A DNA stretch of 64,000 nucleotides from Chloroflexota bacterium (GCA_024434115.1 QMIT01000003.1:221282-285281), one strand, 5' to 3'. Counted from the stretch's first letter, positions 29,301 to 38,602 are shown. A program made the numbers and translations. Notes: generated from the sequence alone by a model not told the origin.

Positions 29301-31229
29301 TTGTACATTCGTCAGCGTCAACAAATGTGGCCTTTCATTAAAACTCATTGGCGCGGCATGGTCGCCCTCGATCTCGTTTGGCTAGCCGCCTTTGGCTTAG
29401 GAATCGTGATGCGCGGTGTTAATCCCGACTTTTGGCATCCTTGGCTGGGAGGCGAAAAACACATGGACTTGGCCTATCTGATTGCCGTCTGGCGCACCGG
29501 CCAATTTCCGCCGCCTAGCCCGTGGTTAAGTGGGTTTGAAATCAATTATTACTATTTGGGTTTTGTCGTTGCCGCCATGCCGCTCAAGCTATTCGGCTCG
29601 GCTCCCGAATATGGCCCGAATCTGATTCTGGCGGTCTTTTATGCGACCATTTTGACCCTTGTTTGTAATTTGCTTCTGTCGGTTTTGAACCAAGTCGGAC
29701 GCCTTCGTTGGCGGATGATACTGGCAGGCATAGGTACGATATTGGTGATGATTGCGGGAAACTATGGGGCATTCGACTTGGTGCTGCAATCCATTGCCAA
29801 CATGCCCGCCCATCGCTGGTATTGGTATCCCACCCGCATGATTGCCGAATCAAAAAATGGCGGTGGTGGGATAATTACCGAAGTACCGTTCTTTTCGTTC
29901 CTGTGGGGTGATTTCCATGCCCATCTGTTTGGATTGCTGCCCGTCACCATCCTGCTCACGTTGTTATGGGTCACATATAAGCAGCGGGCATGGTGGCAGG
30001 TGATGGCATTGGGCAGCCTTATCAGCATTGTTTACATGACCAACACATGGGACATTTTGGTCTACGTGCCATTGACCCTGCTGGTCATTTTGTTGATTAG
30101 CCGTTTCACCCAGCGCCTACCGCTACTGCTGGCGCTATTTGCTATTGGGGCGATAATCACGGTTTGGCCGTATTTGCAACACACCACACTTGGAGAATAT
30201 GGCAGTATTAGCCGCTGGGAAGGGCCACGCTCCATACTAAAACCCTTCTTGCTAACATGGGGGGCGCCACTGGCGGTCATGTTGATTTGGCTGGTTCATC
30301 GAATTAAAGCCATTGCTTTGCCGTATGCCGACGCGCCTGTTGAAATTGGGTTATTCATCTTGGCAGCATTTCCCGCGTTGCAGGTCAGTGGTCAAGATGG
30401 CACGTCGGTTTTATTAGTCACCATTTTGCTGCTGGCCCTATTGTTAGTGGTTTTGGATCGAAAGAACATCGCGCCCCACGGTGGGGTCGCATTTTTCTCC
30501 GCTGGTCTCCTCGCCATTGAGCATGTGGTGATCGTAGGCGATATTGACCGCATGAACACGGGTTTCAAGGTGGCTTTCCAGCTTTGGTTGTGGGCGGGTT
30601 TGTTAATTCCTGTGCTGTTGCATCACATGGTACAGCAGCGCCGCGCCTACTTGCTGACAGGCATTTCACTTCTGATTTTGTTACCCGGCCTCGTCTTCCC
30701 TTATAAAGCGTTGCCCGCCCGTGACAAGGAATCCTATACTAAAGATTTTACACTCGATGGCTATGACTTTATGGATGTGATGCCCTATCCATTGGAGTCC
30801 GAAACTATCAGCATTGCCGATGATGAGCCTCTGATTCGTTATATGCGTTCCCACATCAAAGGCTATCCGGTAATTGCCGAACTGTATACAGGTGAATATC
30901 GCTGGAATACACGCATCGCCAGCTACACAGGTCTGCCGACCGTCATGGGTTGGGGCAATCACATGCGCCAGCAGTTCCCGCATCAAGCAGAGGAGTTAGA
31001 GCAGCGTATCGGCGACATTCGGCTGTTCTACACCACCACCAGCAAAGACCTCCTATTAAACCTGATACGCAAATATCATATCCAATACATCGTATCCGGT
31101 GAATTGGAACATACGATGGATCGTAATGGTCAGTTCTCGGTCTTGCTGAATTTGGTGACATCGGGGCATTTGTCAGTCGAATATCAAAATAACAACACAT
31201 GGTTGTTTAAAGTGGAAAAGACAGAATGA
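26325..31229 (+). CDS. Giant membrane protein: GT39-like half fused to YYY-motif (DUF2298) half
   Basis: 1634 residues. The N-terminal half has a signal-anchor, HSHPDELFLTAIA (acidic GT39-type loop, about residue 35) and about ten TM segments to residue 430, then a large soluble beta-rich part (about 440-905). The C-terminal half from about 910 has a dozen TM segments and the hallmark INYYYLGF (about 1073-1080) with FFSFLWGDFHAHLFGLLP, typical of the Chlor_Arch_YYY / DUF2298 family found in Chloroflexota and Archaea. The function of that family is not established. Membrane glycan or glycolipid synthesis is a reasonable inference. Its stop overlaps the phosphoesterase start by ATGA. Confidence 0.88.
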   Translation: MKQNKYYWLVLVGILILAGCLRYIGINWDYYSHSHPDELFLTAIATRVGDRSELLDNVKKRCADDPRRHAYFNTRCSPLNPNNVNEGSYAYGTLPTFMVYAAGEAAVEITGNKLWREFDGLHLVGRFVNVLADVLATLMVFIIGRRLFGIRSGLFASMLYAAAALPIQLAHYWTVDTLANLFFLIALYAAVAISQRGRTWAFILFGLAVGAGVASRINIAMAAGLAPLAAFIYLRTLYLQKPDASRKFHFFQWVRVALLLVITAGIGFLTFRVAQPYAFKGPDIWDLQGNEKWFDDIEYVSKLSSKQDDGWPPSHQFVGRISYFYPWANMVLWGMGLPLGILATIALIQAVNKQVQRWELSPQVALLTAWFIAYFGWHGRLHYMTMRYYLPLYGVLCLLLAWWLLQLRPRWSVRLQKVVVLATFLWAFVFTGIYRAPQTRVEAARWIDQNMPAAVTAIGEDGTWYHLTPGRGMRYRMVTYYKPEPTFEQLSYESRPINITGEDTIIFKRLWLRWLEPTPIRVNVQFVALDENGIETDLLLVFDATSENPHEMRIDLPPDKQIEVKPGAYRWKMTVEWDTDVPMIHVVPAIEYLNVSSNLWSIGAIQLQPTGRANIIRYAMTDQDYAFGFVLKDHDQTLKGLYIAHAIGLPSNLTLEIEDEKYTAQLVSQDSNTSFLGEGRYFEFDEPIRVPHDTAINITSTYPLWFTGTTIASEGEWDFSTPTRICFEAGKVTLGYFPPKRCLNRSGYDEEWYTELPLQVVEHDRPEKQRWMSDVLLLADYMTISTNRMYDALTRNEKLYWFTIDYYEDLFGEKLGYHQIARFDSLPRFGPLVIPDQVLPDWHLPKWLNELEAEEAFTVYDHPTIYVFKNRGFETSQMTAFAPYVDERNRIDLEEAAEPTYVAPEKAARNREIQLQVAVFAIGFIAISWLAFPLMFVLFPSLPLHGYGLGRGISWLMLALLPWWLTAAFHVRLWTRLALIGFVAGYLALMVILYIRQRQQMWPFIKTHWRGMVALDLVWLAAFGLGIVMRGVNPDFWHPWLGGEKHMDLAYLIAVWRTGQFPPPSPWLSGFEINYYYLGFVVAAMPLKLFGSAPEYGPNLILAVFYATILTLVCNLLLSVLNQVGRLRWRMILAGIGTILVMIAGNYGAFDLVLQSIANMPAHRWYWYPTRMIAESKNGGGGIITEVPFFSFLWGDFHAHLFGLLPVTILLTLLWVTYKQRAWWQVMALGSLISIVYMTNTWDILVYVPLTLLVILLISRFTQRLPLLLALFAIGAIITVWPYLQHTTLGEYGSISRWEGPRSILKPFLLTWGAPLAVMLIWLVHRIKAIALPYADAPVEIGLFILAAFPALQVSGQDGTSVLLVTILLLALLLVVLDRKNIAPHGGVAFFSAGLLAIEHVVIVGDIDRMNTGFKVAFQLWLWAGLLIPVLLHHMVQQRRAYLLTGISLLILLPGLVFPYKALPARDKESYTKDFTLDGYDFMDVMPYPLESETISIADDEPLIRYMRSHIKGYPVIAELYTGEYRWNTRIASYTGLPTVMGWGNHMRQQFPHQAEELEQRIGDIRLFYTTTSKDLLLNLIRKYHIQYIVSGELEHTMDRNGQFSVLLNLVTSGHLSVEYQNNNTWLFKVEKTE

Positions 31230-32035
31230 TACAGCGGGTCGGTTGGCTCACCGACATTCATCTTAATTTTTTGCCATTGCCACTCGTAAATGAATTTGTC
31301 GAAAAACTCAGCCGTCAGAAGGTAGATGCTTGGTTAATTAGCGGGGACATTGGCGAGTCCGATAATCTCACTACCTATCTCAAGATCATGGCGGCCAAAT
31401 TGCCTCAGCCCATCTATTTTGTTTTGGGCAACCATGATTTTTACCGGGGTTCAATCTATGGGGTTCGGAACGATGTCAAAGAATTGTGTCGCCAAAATCC
31501 CCATTTGCATTATCTGAATAACCTTGAATGTGTTGAACTCACCCCAACGGTTGGCCTCATCGGGCATGATGGTTGGGCCGATTTACAATATGGCAATTTT
31601 GCCACTTCGGATGTTTGGATGAACGATTATGTCCTCATTCGAGAGTTGGCGGGTCAGAAGAAAGTTGGTCTGTTACCAAGAGTGGTATCGCTGGCAGATG
31701 AGGCGGCCCAGCATTTTCGACGGATTTTACCGAGTACGCTGGAGCGCTTTGCACATGTCGTGGTCGTCACCCATGTACCTCCGTTTCAAGAGGCCTGTTG
31801 GCATGAGGGCCGCATCTCCGATGACAATTGGTTGCCACATTTTACTTGCAAAGCAGTGGGTGATGTGCTACGCAAAATGATGCTGGCCTATCCCCATCGG
31901 CAGATGACGGTCTTGTGTGGGCATACACATAGCAAAGGGGAGGCACAAATCCTCCCCAATCTAAGGGTCTTAACGGGTGGGGCTGAATATGGCAACCCCA
32001 CCGTGCAAAAAACCTTCGACTTTACTCCTCGGTAA
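31226..32035 (+). CDS. Calcineurin-like metallophosphoesterase
   Basis: 269-residue soluble metallophosphoesterase. All blocks of the dimetal site are visible: WLTDIHLNF (DxH), ISGDIGESD (GDxxD-like), LGNHDFYRG (GNHD), VVTHVPPF and VLCGHTHSKGE (GHTH). Family members hydrolyse phosphomonoesters, phosphodiesters or nucleotides such as bis-5'-nucleosyl tetraphosphates. The ATGA overlap with the giant YYY membrane protein suggests coupled translation and possibly a role in recycling a lipid-phosphate or nucleotide by-product. That link is inference. Its 3' end overlaps the convergent kinase-WD40 gene by 14 bases. Confidence 0.9.
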   Translation: MIQRVGWLTDIHLNFLPLPLVNEFVEKLSRQKVDAWLISGDIGESDNLTTYLKIMAAKLPQPIYFVLGNHDFYRGSIYGVRNDVKELCRQNPHLHYLNNLECVELTPTVGLIGHDGWADLQYGNFATSDVWMNDYVLIRELAGQKKVGLLPRVVSLADEAAQHFRRILPSTLERFAHVVVVTHVPPFQEACWHEGRISDDNWLPHFTCKAVGDVLRKMMLAYPHRQMTVLCGHTHSKGEAQILPNLRVLTGGAEYGNPTVQKTFDFTPR

Positions 32036-35000
32036 CGCCAAATTCGCATGTGCCTGCGCTGATACTACACGTTGCCAGTGTTTCTTCACCACGCCGGACA
32101 TAAAAAACACTGTTGCCATTCGCCGCTGTCCAGAAATGAGCACTTGCCGCACTCTGCCGGATCCAGCCCAGTGAATTACGGCATGGGGAAGGCATTACCG
32201 CTTCATCACGGGTCACTAATTGGAGACAGGCATCCGGCAGCATCCGTCGTAAATCATCTAATGCGACATTGGCGGGTAGCCACTGCGCTGTTGAAAATGT
32301 TCCGAAAGAATCGCCCTCAAATACCAAGTCGCTCACATTTTGTTGGAACGGTGAAATGTTGAATAACAAAATGGAATCTGCGGTGTATACCAAACGAATT
32401 TGCGGCTGAGTGGGCAGGGTCGGCGATGGTGTTGGCGTCAGCGTTTGTGCAAGTTCGGCAGGAGTACAGAACGGTTCAACGATATAGATTTCACGTTCAC
32501 TGCACGATAAATCCCGCACCAAGCGATTTTCGCGCACCCATGCCTTGAGTTCCTCAAGCGTATCAATGCGCCATTGGATGATACTGCCATCATCCGAAGC
32601 CGAAAATGCCGCCCGTCCGTCGTGGCTAAAGGCGACATGGTTCACCCCACCACGATGGCCTTCAAATCGGCGGATTTCTTCACCCGACTCCAAATCCCAT
32701 AGAATGACGGTGGTATCGGTTGAACCGGACAGGGCGGTTTTCCCATCGGTACTGAATGCCACGCTATTCACGGAGGCGATATGGCGGCGGAAACGGCGAA
32801 CTTCTGTGCCCGTCGCTACATCCCACAAAATCAGGCTTTCATCGGACGACCCTGACAATATCTGCCGTCCGTTCGGGCTAAAAGCCACGCTGTTAACCGC
32901 GCCCAGATGTCCTGTAAAGCGCTGAATTTCCTCCCCATCCAACGACCATAAAATAATTGCCCCATCCGCCCCACCGGACAATAGCAGTTGTTCATCAGCA
33001 CTGAGCGCAAGGCAGAGTACGGCGCTTTCCTGATCGGTGACTTGCTGGATTTGTGTGCCTGTTTCGGCATCCCACATCAGAATCCGACCATCTTCGCCAC
33101 TTGAAATCACATGGGAGGTGGTATTTTGCCACACGAGGCTGTAGATCGCGCCAACATGACCCGCCAATTGGCGAACCGACTGGCCTGTTGCCACGTCCCA
33201 CAAGATAATTTCGCCGTTATCTGACCCTGAGACGAGCAGTCGGCTATCAGTATTAAACGCAGCAGTCAATACGCGGCCCGTATGCCCTTCAAAACGCCGA
33301 ATCTCCACACCCGTCGCCAAATCCCACAAAATCAGGGTGTGATCGTCGGCTGCCGATAGCATCCATTGGTTATCCGTCGAGATGGTTATATCCCGTACTG
33401 CGCCACCATGCCCCAAATTGGCAAATCGTCGCAATGGGGTCTCATTTTGCCAATCCCATACCATCCACACACGATTGAGGCCGCCCGCCAGAATATTAAA
33501 TCCTGTTGGGGTCGCCGCCATATCCATGCCAAAAATCGCACCTGCGCTGGGGTCATCGTAGCGATGGAGTATCTCGCCCATTTCCCGGTCCCACAAAATC
33601 AACGTACCATTTTCACCCGCTGATAGGATTTGCGTGCTATCCGGGGTGAATTGAGCACGAGTAATTGGAGAATCTTGACCCGTGAAAGTGCGCACGCGAG
33701 TAGCAGACTGAATATCCCACAGCACCAATGTCCCATCGGTTGAGCCGGAGAGGATACTGCCACCACGCGGGCTAAATTCTGCGCTGGTGACTGGGCCGCC
33801 GTGCCCCTCAAATCGAATGACTTCCTCGCCTGTCGAGACATCCCACAAAATCAGGCTGCTATCCTCAAATCCGCCGAGTGCCTGCTGACCATCAAGGCTG
33901 AATGCGACGGTATAGACTTGACCTTCATAGCCCTCAAAGCGCCGAATTTCTTCACCCGTCAACAAATTCCACAGAATTAACAACCCGTCTTGTGATCCGG
34001 TCAGTGCGGTTTCCCCATTGGGACTAATCGCCACACTGGTCACTGGGCTGGTATGGCCTTCCAAACGCAGCACGACCTGACCCGATAACATATTCCACCA
34101 AATCGCCGTTGTATCATTCGAGCCAGTCAAGGCAAACTGCCCGTCAAAATTAAATTCGATGCTCGTCACCGGGGCGGTATGACCGACCAAGCGATTAATC
34201 ACCTGCCCTGTCTCAACCGCCCACAAAATGACTGAGCCATCCAGTGAACCTGTTAAAAGGGTACGACCATCGGGGCTAACCGCTATATCGCCATTGGGCG
34301 CACCCCGTCCACTGAATTGTTCCGTCACCGCGCCGGGGTGTAAATCCCATTGCAGCAGGGCCATATCATCCGCGCCAGAAAACACGGTCAGGCCATCCGG
34401 ACGAACCGCCACCGTATTGATATTCGCTACATGCCCTCTAAGCGTATACAGCAGGTCACCAGATTCAACTTCCCAGATTTTGAGCGTGTCATCCGCCGAA
34501 GCTGAAACAAATCGCAGACCGTCGGGGGTAAAAGCGATACTACGCACCCAATTGGTATGTCCTTCAAAACGGCGGATTTCACGACCCGCGACCATATCCC
34601 ACAAAATAATCCGGGTATCATCCGCGCCAGTTAAAATAGAGCGACCATCAGGACTAAAGGCGACAGCCCGTACCCAATCGGTATGCCCTTCAAAACGGCG
34701 GATTTCACGACCCGCGACCATATCCCACAACACGACAATCCCCTGCCGACTGTCCGTGCCATTTTCTACCGAACCCGACAGTGCCGTTAATCCATCCGGG
34801 CTAAAGGCGACACTGGCAACCGGGCCAAGATTGCCAGAGAGCTTTTGAAGCTGCGTTCCGGTTTCAATATCCCATAAAATCAGGGTTGTATCGCCTGAGC
34901 CGGACAGGGCATGTTTTCCGTCGGGGCTAAAAGCGACTGAGAAAACCGTATTGGTATGGCCTCGGAATTGGCGAATCTGTTCACCCGTCTCAACATCCCA

Positions 35001-38000
35001 CAAAATCAGGGTGTTATCTTCCGAACCCGATAGAATTGTGCGACCATTAGGGCTAAACGCAACAGCCCGTACCCAATTGGTATGTCCCGTAAAACGCCGC
35101 ACAATGTCCCCACTCGCAATATCCCACAAAATCAGGGTGTTGTCATCACCGCCGGACAAAAGATAACGTCCATCCGGGCTGACCGCCGCCGCCAATACTC
35201 GTCCAGTATGTCCGACAAACTGCTGACGAACACCGGGAGCATAGCCGACTTGAGCCAGTACACTTTGGGCCAACGCCGAGGGCTGTTCAGATTGATTCGC
35301 TTGCAAGGCTAGAGCGATGGAAAGTTGATTATCGCCATTTTGCAGGGCAACCTGTTGAGCATTCGCCGCCTGAAGAACACTTTGGGCCAATTGCCGCTGA
35401 ATCTCGGCCACATCTTCCGCCGCCAACCGTCCGGCTGACTCTGTTTGGACGATGGCAGCCTGAGTCGAAACATTATTGGCGTTTATCTCCGCCTCGCCTT
35501 GTGCAACCGTCGCTGTCGCCGCATTATTTCGAGCATTGGCGGCCTCGGTTGCAGCATTATTGGCTTGTACCAACGCCTCACCCTGCGCGATAGTTGCTGC
35601 TACTGCATTTTCTTGAGCAATCGCCGCCTGAGTCGCTGCGTTGTTTGCCTCAACAACGGCCTGACCCTGTGCAAAAGTCGCAGTCGCTGCATTGTCCCGA
35701 GCAATCTCAGCTTGCTCCAATGCCACACCCTGTGCATTGGTCGCGGTTGCGGCGCTATTTTGGGCGTCCTTCGCCGAGGTCGCAGCAATAAAGGCTTGGT
35801 TAATCGCATCCCCGCGTGCAGTCTCCGCAACTTGGGCCTGAACTTCAGCCTCGCCTTGGGCATAGGTCGCGGTAACAGCGGCTAATTCGGCAGTCGAGGC
35901 GCTGTTGACTGCAATAGTTGCAGCGCTATTCGCAGTAGCAGCCTGTTGGTCAGAGATGCCCTGTAGATATTGAGCGGTTTGGGCGCTGTCTACGGCATCG
36001 GCCCGGGCATTTTCGGCCCGGCGGCTCTGGCTAAAGGCAAAAATGGTTAGGCCAATTCCCATAACCGCGACCAGCACCGCCGCGATGAGGGCCAAACCAC
36101 GATTGCGGTTGCGTCGGCGCAGTTCGGCTTCACGCGCTTTGCGTTCCTGTTCTGCCGCCAATTCCAATTCGCGTTTTTGGGCACTGGCATGGATAAAATC
36201 CACTTCGCGCTGATTCAGGGCAATATCACCCCCCGCCAGCAGTGCCTCATATTGCTGTAGGCGTACCCCAGAAACCAGATAATTGGCGTCTTGCTGATGA
36301 TCCCACCATTCCTGTGTTTCACTCGTCAAGCGCCGCTGTAACCGTAAATCTTCACGGCTATCATTGAGCCATTCTCGCAAGCGTACCCATTGGCGAATTA
36401 AGGCTTCATGGGCCACTTCAACAGTAGGTTCACGCGTCTGGGGGTCATTATCAAACGTCAGCAGGCGCGATTTGCCAAAGATGTCAATAACGGCTTCCAT
36501 AACCTCTTGCTGCTGACCTGCCACCGAAATCAATTCAGCCCAGTGAGCGCGACGGCGGGTATCTTCATTACCTTCGCCAACGGCCACCAAGCGCAGGAAC
36601 ATCTGACGGGTAGCGGATTGCTTTTCCGGGTCTAACTCTATAAATATTTCTTCGGCTCGTCGCGCCAACGCTCCCAACGCACCACCGATTTCATGATAGG
36701 CTTTCATCGTCAGGGTCATGGCTTCACGCCGCTCAAAAACCTCGGTCAAGGCGTATTGCAGCAAGGGCAGTGCCCCCGGCTCATTGCTGACATCACTCAC
36801 AATCGCGGCGACCAACTGCGGCTCGACTATCAAACCAACCCGTTTCGCTGGCCCAACAATCGTCCGTTCCAATTCATCAGCCGACAGGGGCAACACTACT
36901 TCAGTACGTTCGCGGATGAGCGCCCCAAACTCAGGATAAAGCAGGGGGCGGTCATAAAAATCGGCCCGTAGGGTAATAATAATTCTGACTCGACTGGCAG
37001 GATCACGTACAGCGGCTAATAGGCTGGCAAGAAAATGGGTGCGTTCGGCTTCATTTTCTACCAGCGTAAACACCTCCTCAAACTGGTCAATCACTAGTAC
37101 CAACTCACTGTTGCCCCCTGGCAAAACCGACTTTACCATTTCGGTCAACCCAGTCGGGTCTTCGCGCAGTCGCTGGAGCATCGCTTCATCCGCGTTGACT
37201 GCAAATGAGAGGAGTTCGGTTTCAATCTGGGTGACGGGATGGGGGCCGGGCACCATTTCAGCATAAAAACTTGAGCCATAACCAGTAATGGCACCATCCC
37301 GCAGTTTTGGAATCAAACCCGCCTTTACAACACTCGATTTACCACTGCCGCTTGGCCCAATGACCGCCAAAAAACGTGAATCGGGGTGATTATCCCGTAG
37401 ACGACTGAGCAATTGGTCAACAAGGTTGTCGCGTCCAAAAAAATCAGCCGCATCCGCCACTTGGAAAGCCCGTAGACCCTTATAAGGATTAACAGGCTCG
37501 GCCAACATCAACAAATTGGTGTCAATGGTGATTGGCCCGGTTGTGACCGAGTCGCGGGTGATGATGATAAGATCATCTCCAGTATCTTCCACTTGAGCAG
37601 GTTTCGCTGATGACGACGCACCCAACGCACGCCTGAAATCGGCGGCGAAGGTCAATGTATCAGGATAACGATCTTGAGGGTCTTTGGCAGTCGCTTTTTG
37701 AATGACCCGATTCAATGAGACAGGTAGCTCATTTCGTAGGTCACGCAGGGGAGGCAGGGGATCATTTAAATGGCGCAAAATCAATTCAGACGATTGGGCA
37801 TCCGCAAAGGGCTGTTGACCTGTTAATACCTCATACATCACGATGCCGAGACCATAAACATCGGTTTGCGGCGTAATGGGTTGACTTCGAATCTGCTCCG
37901 GCGACATATAGGCAGGCGAGCCGATCACTGTACCGGGGGTATCCAGATCATCCGCCGAACCAACGACCTTGCCATCGCCTAAGTTTTTCGCAATCCCAAA

Positions 38001-38456
38001 ATCTGACAAATAGGCATTGCGTTCTTCATCGAGCAAAATATTGGCGGGCTTGAGGTCGCGGTGAATGACCCCATTGCGATGCGCGACAGCCAATGCCGCC
38101 CCAATTTGGTCAAGCAAACGGCCCGCTTCTTCAGGCGTCCAAAAACCACGTTTAAGCGCATCCTGCATACTGCCCCCACGCAACCACCGCATAACCAAAA
38201 ACGCACCTGTCGGGTCGCGCCAATAGTCATAGAGGGGGACGATATGGAGATGTTCTAATCGGGCAACCAATTGGGCTTCGGCCTCAAACCGCCTGATGAA
38301 GTCGGGGTGATTGGCATATTGGGGCAGGATAATTTTGATCGCAACCTCGCGTTTAACAAGCGTCTGATAGGCGCGATAAACAGCCCCAAAGCCACCCTGC
38401 CCAATGCGTTCCTGTAGTTCATAACCTTTAATCGTATGCCCGCTAAGGTTATCCAT
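32022..38456 (-). CDS. Ser/Thr kinase - STAND NTPase - coiled coil - WD40 giant signalling protein
   Basis: 2144 residues from the ATG at 38456, preferred over a TTG at 38480 that lacks a ribosome site. Order: kinase domain (about 12-277; GQGGFGAVY, VAIKII, VIHRDLKPANILL, SDFGIAKN, all catalytic residues present); nSTAND1 NTPase (about 325-690; VIGPSGSGKSSVV Walker A, LVLVIDQFEEVF Walker B); one TM segment (about 787-808); an Ala/Asn/Gln-rich heptad region with near-identical 28-residue units (about 815-1075); 21 WD40 blades (about 1080-1965); a Pro/Thr linker and a C-terminal domain of about 130 residues with four Cys. The single TM puts the kinase inside and the propellers outside, or the reverse if unanchored. 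The signal sensed is unknown. Confidence 0.9.
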   Translation of the reverse strand: MDNLSGHTIKGYELQERIGQGGFGAVYRAYQTLVKREVAIKIILPQYANHPDFIRRFEAEAQLVARLEHLHIVPLYDYWRDPTGAFLVMRWLRGGSMQDALKRGFWTPEEAGRLLDQIGAALAVAHRNGVIHRDLKPANILLDEERNAYLSDFGIAKNLGDGKVVGSADDLDTPGTVIGSPAYMSPEQIRSQPITPQTDVYGLGIVMYEVLTGQQPFADAQSSELILRHLNDPLPPLRDLRNELPVSLNRVIQKATAKDPQDRYPDTLTFAADFRRALGASSSAKPAQVEDTGDDLIIITRDSVTTGPITIDTNLLMLAEPVNPYKGLRAFQVADAADFFGRDNLVDQLLSRLRDNHPDSRFLAVIGPSGSGKSSVVKAGLIPKLRDGAITGYGSSFYAEMVPGPHPVTQIETELLSFAVNADEAMLQRLREDPTGLTEMVKSVLPGGNSELVLVIDQFEEVFTLVENEAERTHFLASLLAAVRDPASRVRIIITLRADFYDRPLLYPEFGALIRERTEVVLPLSADELERTIVGPAKRVGLIVEPQLVAAIVSDVSNEPGALPLLQYALTEVFERREAMTLTMKAYHEIGGALGALARRAEEIFIELDPEKQSATRQMFLRLVAVGEGNEDTRRRAHWAELISVAGQQQEVMEAVIDIFGKSRLLTFDNDPQTREPTVEVAHEALIRQWVRLREWLNDSREDLRLQRRLTSETQEWWDHQQDANYLVSGVRLQQYEALLAGGDIALNQREVDFIHASAQKRELELAAEQERKAREAELRRRNRNRGLALIAAVLVAVMGIGLTIFAFSQSRRAENARADAVDSAQTAQYLQGISDQQAATANSAATIAVNSASTAELAAVTATYAQGEAEVQAQVAETARGDAINQAFIAATSAKDAQNSAATATNAQGVALEQAEIARDNAATATFAQGQAVVEANNAATQAAIAQENAVAATIAQGEALVQANNAATEAANARNNAATATVAQGEAEINANNVSTQAAIVQTESAGRLAAEDVAEIQRQLAQSVLQAANAQQVALQNGDNQLSIALALQANQSEQPSALAQSVLAQVGYAPGVRQQFVGHTGRVLAAAVSPDGRYLLSGGDDNTLILWDIASGDIVRRFTGHTNWVRAVAFSPNGRTILSGSEDNTLILWDVETGEQIRQFRGHTNTVFSVAFSPDGKHALSGSGDTTLILWDIETGTQLQKLSGNLGPVASVAFSPDGLTALSGSVENGTDSRQGIVVLWDMVAGREIRRFEGHTDWVRAVAFSPDGRSILTGADDTRIILWDMVAGREIRRFEGHTNWVRSIAFTPDGLRFVSASADDTLKIWEVESGDLLYTLRGHVANINTVAVRPDGLTVFSGADDMALLQWDLHPGAVTEQFSGRGAPNGDIAVSPDGRTLLTGSLDGSVILWAVETGQVINRLVGHTAPVTSIEFNFDGQFALTGSNDTTAIWWNMLSGQVVLRLEGHTSPVTSVAISPNGETALTGSQDGLLILWNLLTGEEIRRFEGYEGQVYTVAFSLDGQQALGGFEDSSLILWDVSTGEEVIRFEGHGGPVTSAEFSPRGGSILSGSTDGTLVLWDIQSATRVRTFTGQDSPITRAQFTPDSTQILSAGENGTLILWDREMGEILHRYDDPSAGAIFGMDMAATPTGFNILAGGLNRVWMVWDWQNETPLRRFANLGHGGAVRDITISTDNQWMLSAADDHTLILWDLATGVEIRRFEGHTGRVLTAAFNTDSRLLVSGSDNGEIILWDVATGQSVRQLAGHVGAIYSLVWQNTTSHVISSGEDGRILMWDAETGTQIQQVTDQESAVLCLALSADEQLLLSGGADGAIILWSLDGEEIQRFTGHLGAVNSVAFSPNGRQILSGSSDESLILWDVATGTEVRRFRRHIASVNSVAFSTDGKTALSGSTDTTVILWDLESGEEIRRFEGHRGGVNHVAFSHDGRAAFSASDDGSIIQWRIDTLEELKAWVRENRLVRDLSCSEREIYIVEPFCTPAELAQTLTPTPSPTLPTQPQIRLVYTADSILLFNISPFQQNVSDLVFEGDSFGTFSTAQWLPANVALDDLRRMLPDACLQLVTRDEAVMPSPCRNSLGWIRQSAASAHFWTAANGNSVFYVRRGEETLATCSISAGTCEFGVTEE
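32556..35219 (-). repeat. 21 tandem WD40 blade repeats (about 126 bases each)
   Basis: I count 21 blade endings of the LILWD type, each followed by a GH-type start about 10 residues on, with a period of about 42 residues. This equals three seven-bladed propellers. Blades 7 and 14 have the most divergent junctions (QFSGRGAPNG and RFANLGHGG), consistent with propeller boundaries. Within it, positions 34561-34604 and 34687-34730 are identical, 126 bases apart. Confidence 0.85.
35430..36040 (-). repeat. Ala/Asn/Gln-rich heptad repeat encoding a probable coiled coil
   Basis: Encodes at least three consecutive 28-residue units of the form NAATATxAQGxA...NNAATxAA, preceded by a 21-residue unit and looser copies. 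Unit lengths are multiples of seven, which fits a coiled-coil stalk between the membrane segment and the WD40 propellers. Confidence 0.7.
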
Positions 38457-38546
38457 ATTTCCATCCAAGTTGGCCTGCAAAAGTTGTATGTATTGCGTTT
38501 AGATTAGCATCATATATCGTTTTTGTGCAAAAGTGCCGCGAAAATA

Positions 38547-38579
38547 ACAGAGGCGACTTCCGTTAGAAATCGCCTCTGT
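38547..38579 (-). terminator. Rho-independent terminator after coaX
   Basis: A perfect 10-base stem (38547-38556 with 38570-38579, ACAGAGGCGA type) encloses a 13-base loop. On the minus strand it is followed by TTATTTT. It lies 24 bases past the coaX stop and before the kinase-WD40 gene, so it separates the two leftward transcripts. Confidence 0.75.
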
Positions 38580-38602
38580 CGAAGGTTACGCCCCAAGTTA
38601 GC

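Noticed and set aside
32556..36040. Dense repeats that could suggest a CRISPR array or satellite
   Set aside because: They are in-frame protein repeats (WD40 blades and heptads) with 126- and 84-base periods, without the short identical repeat and unique spacer pattern of CRISPR.
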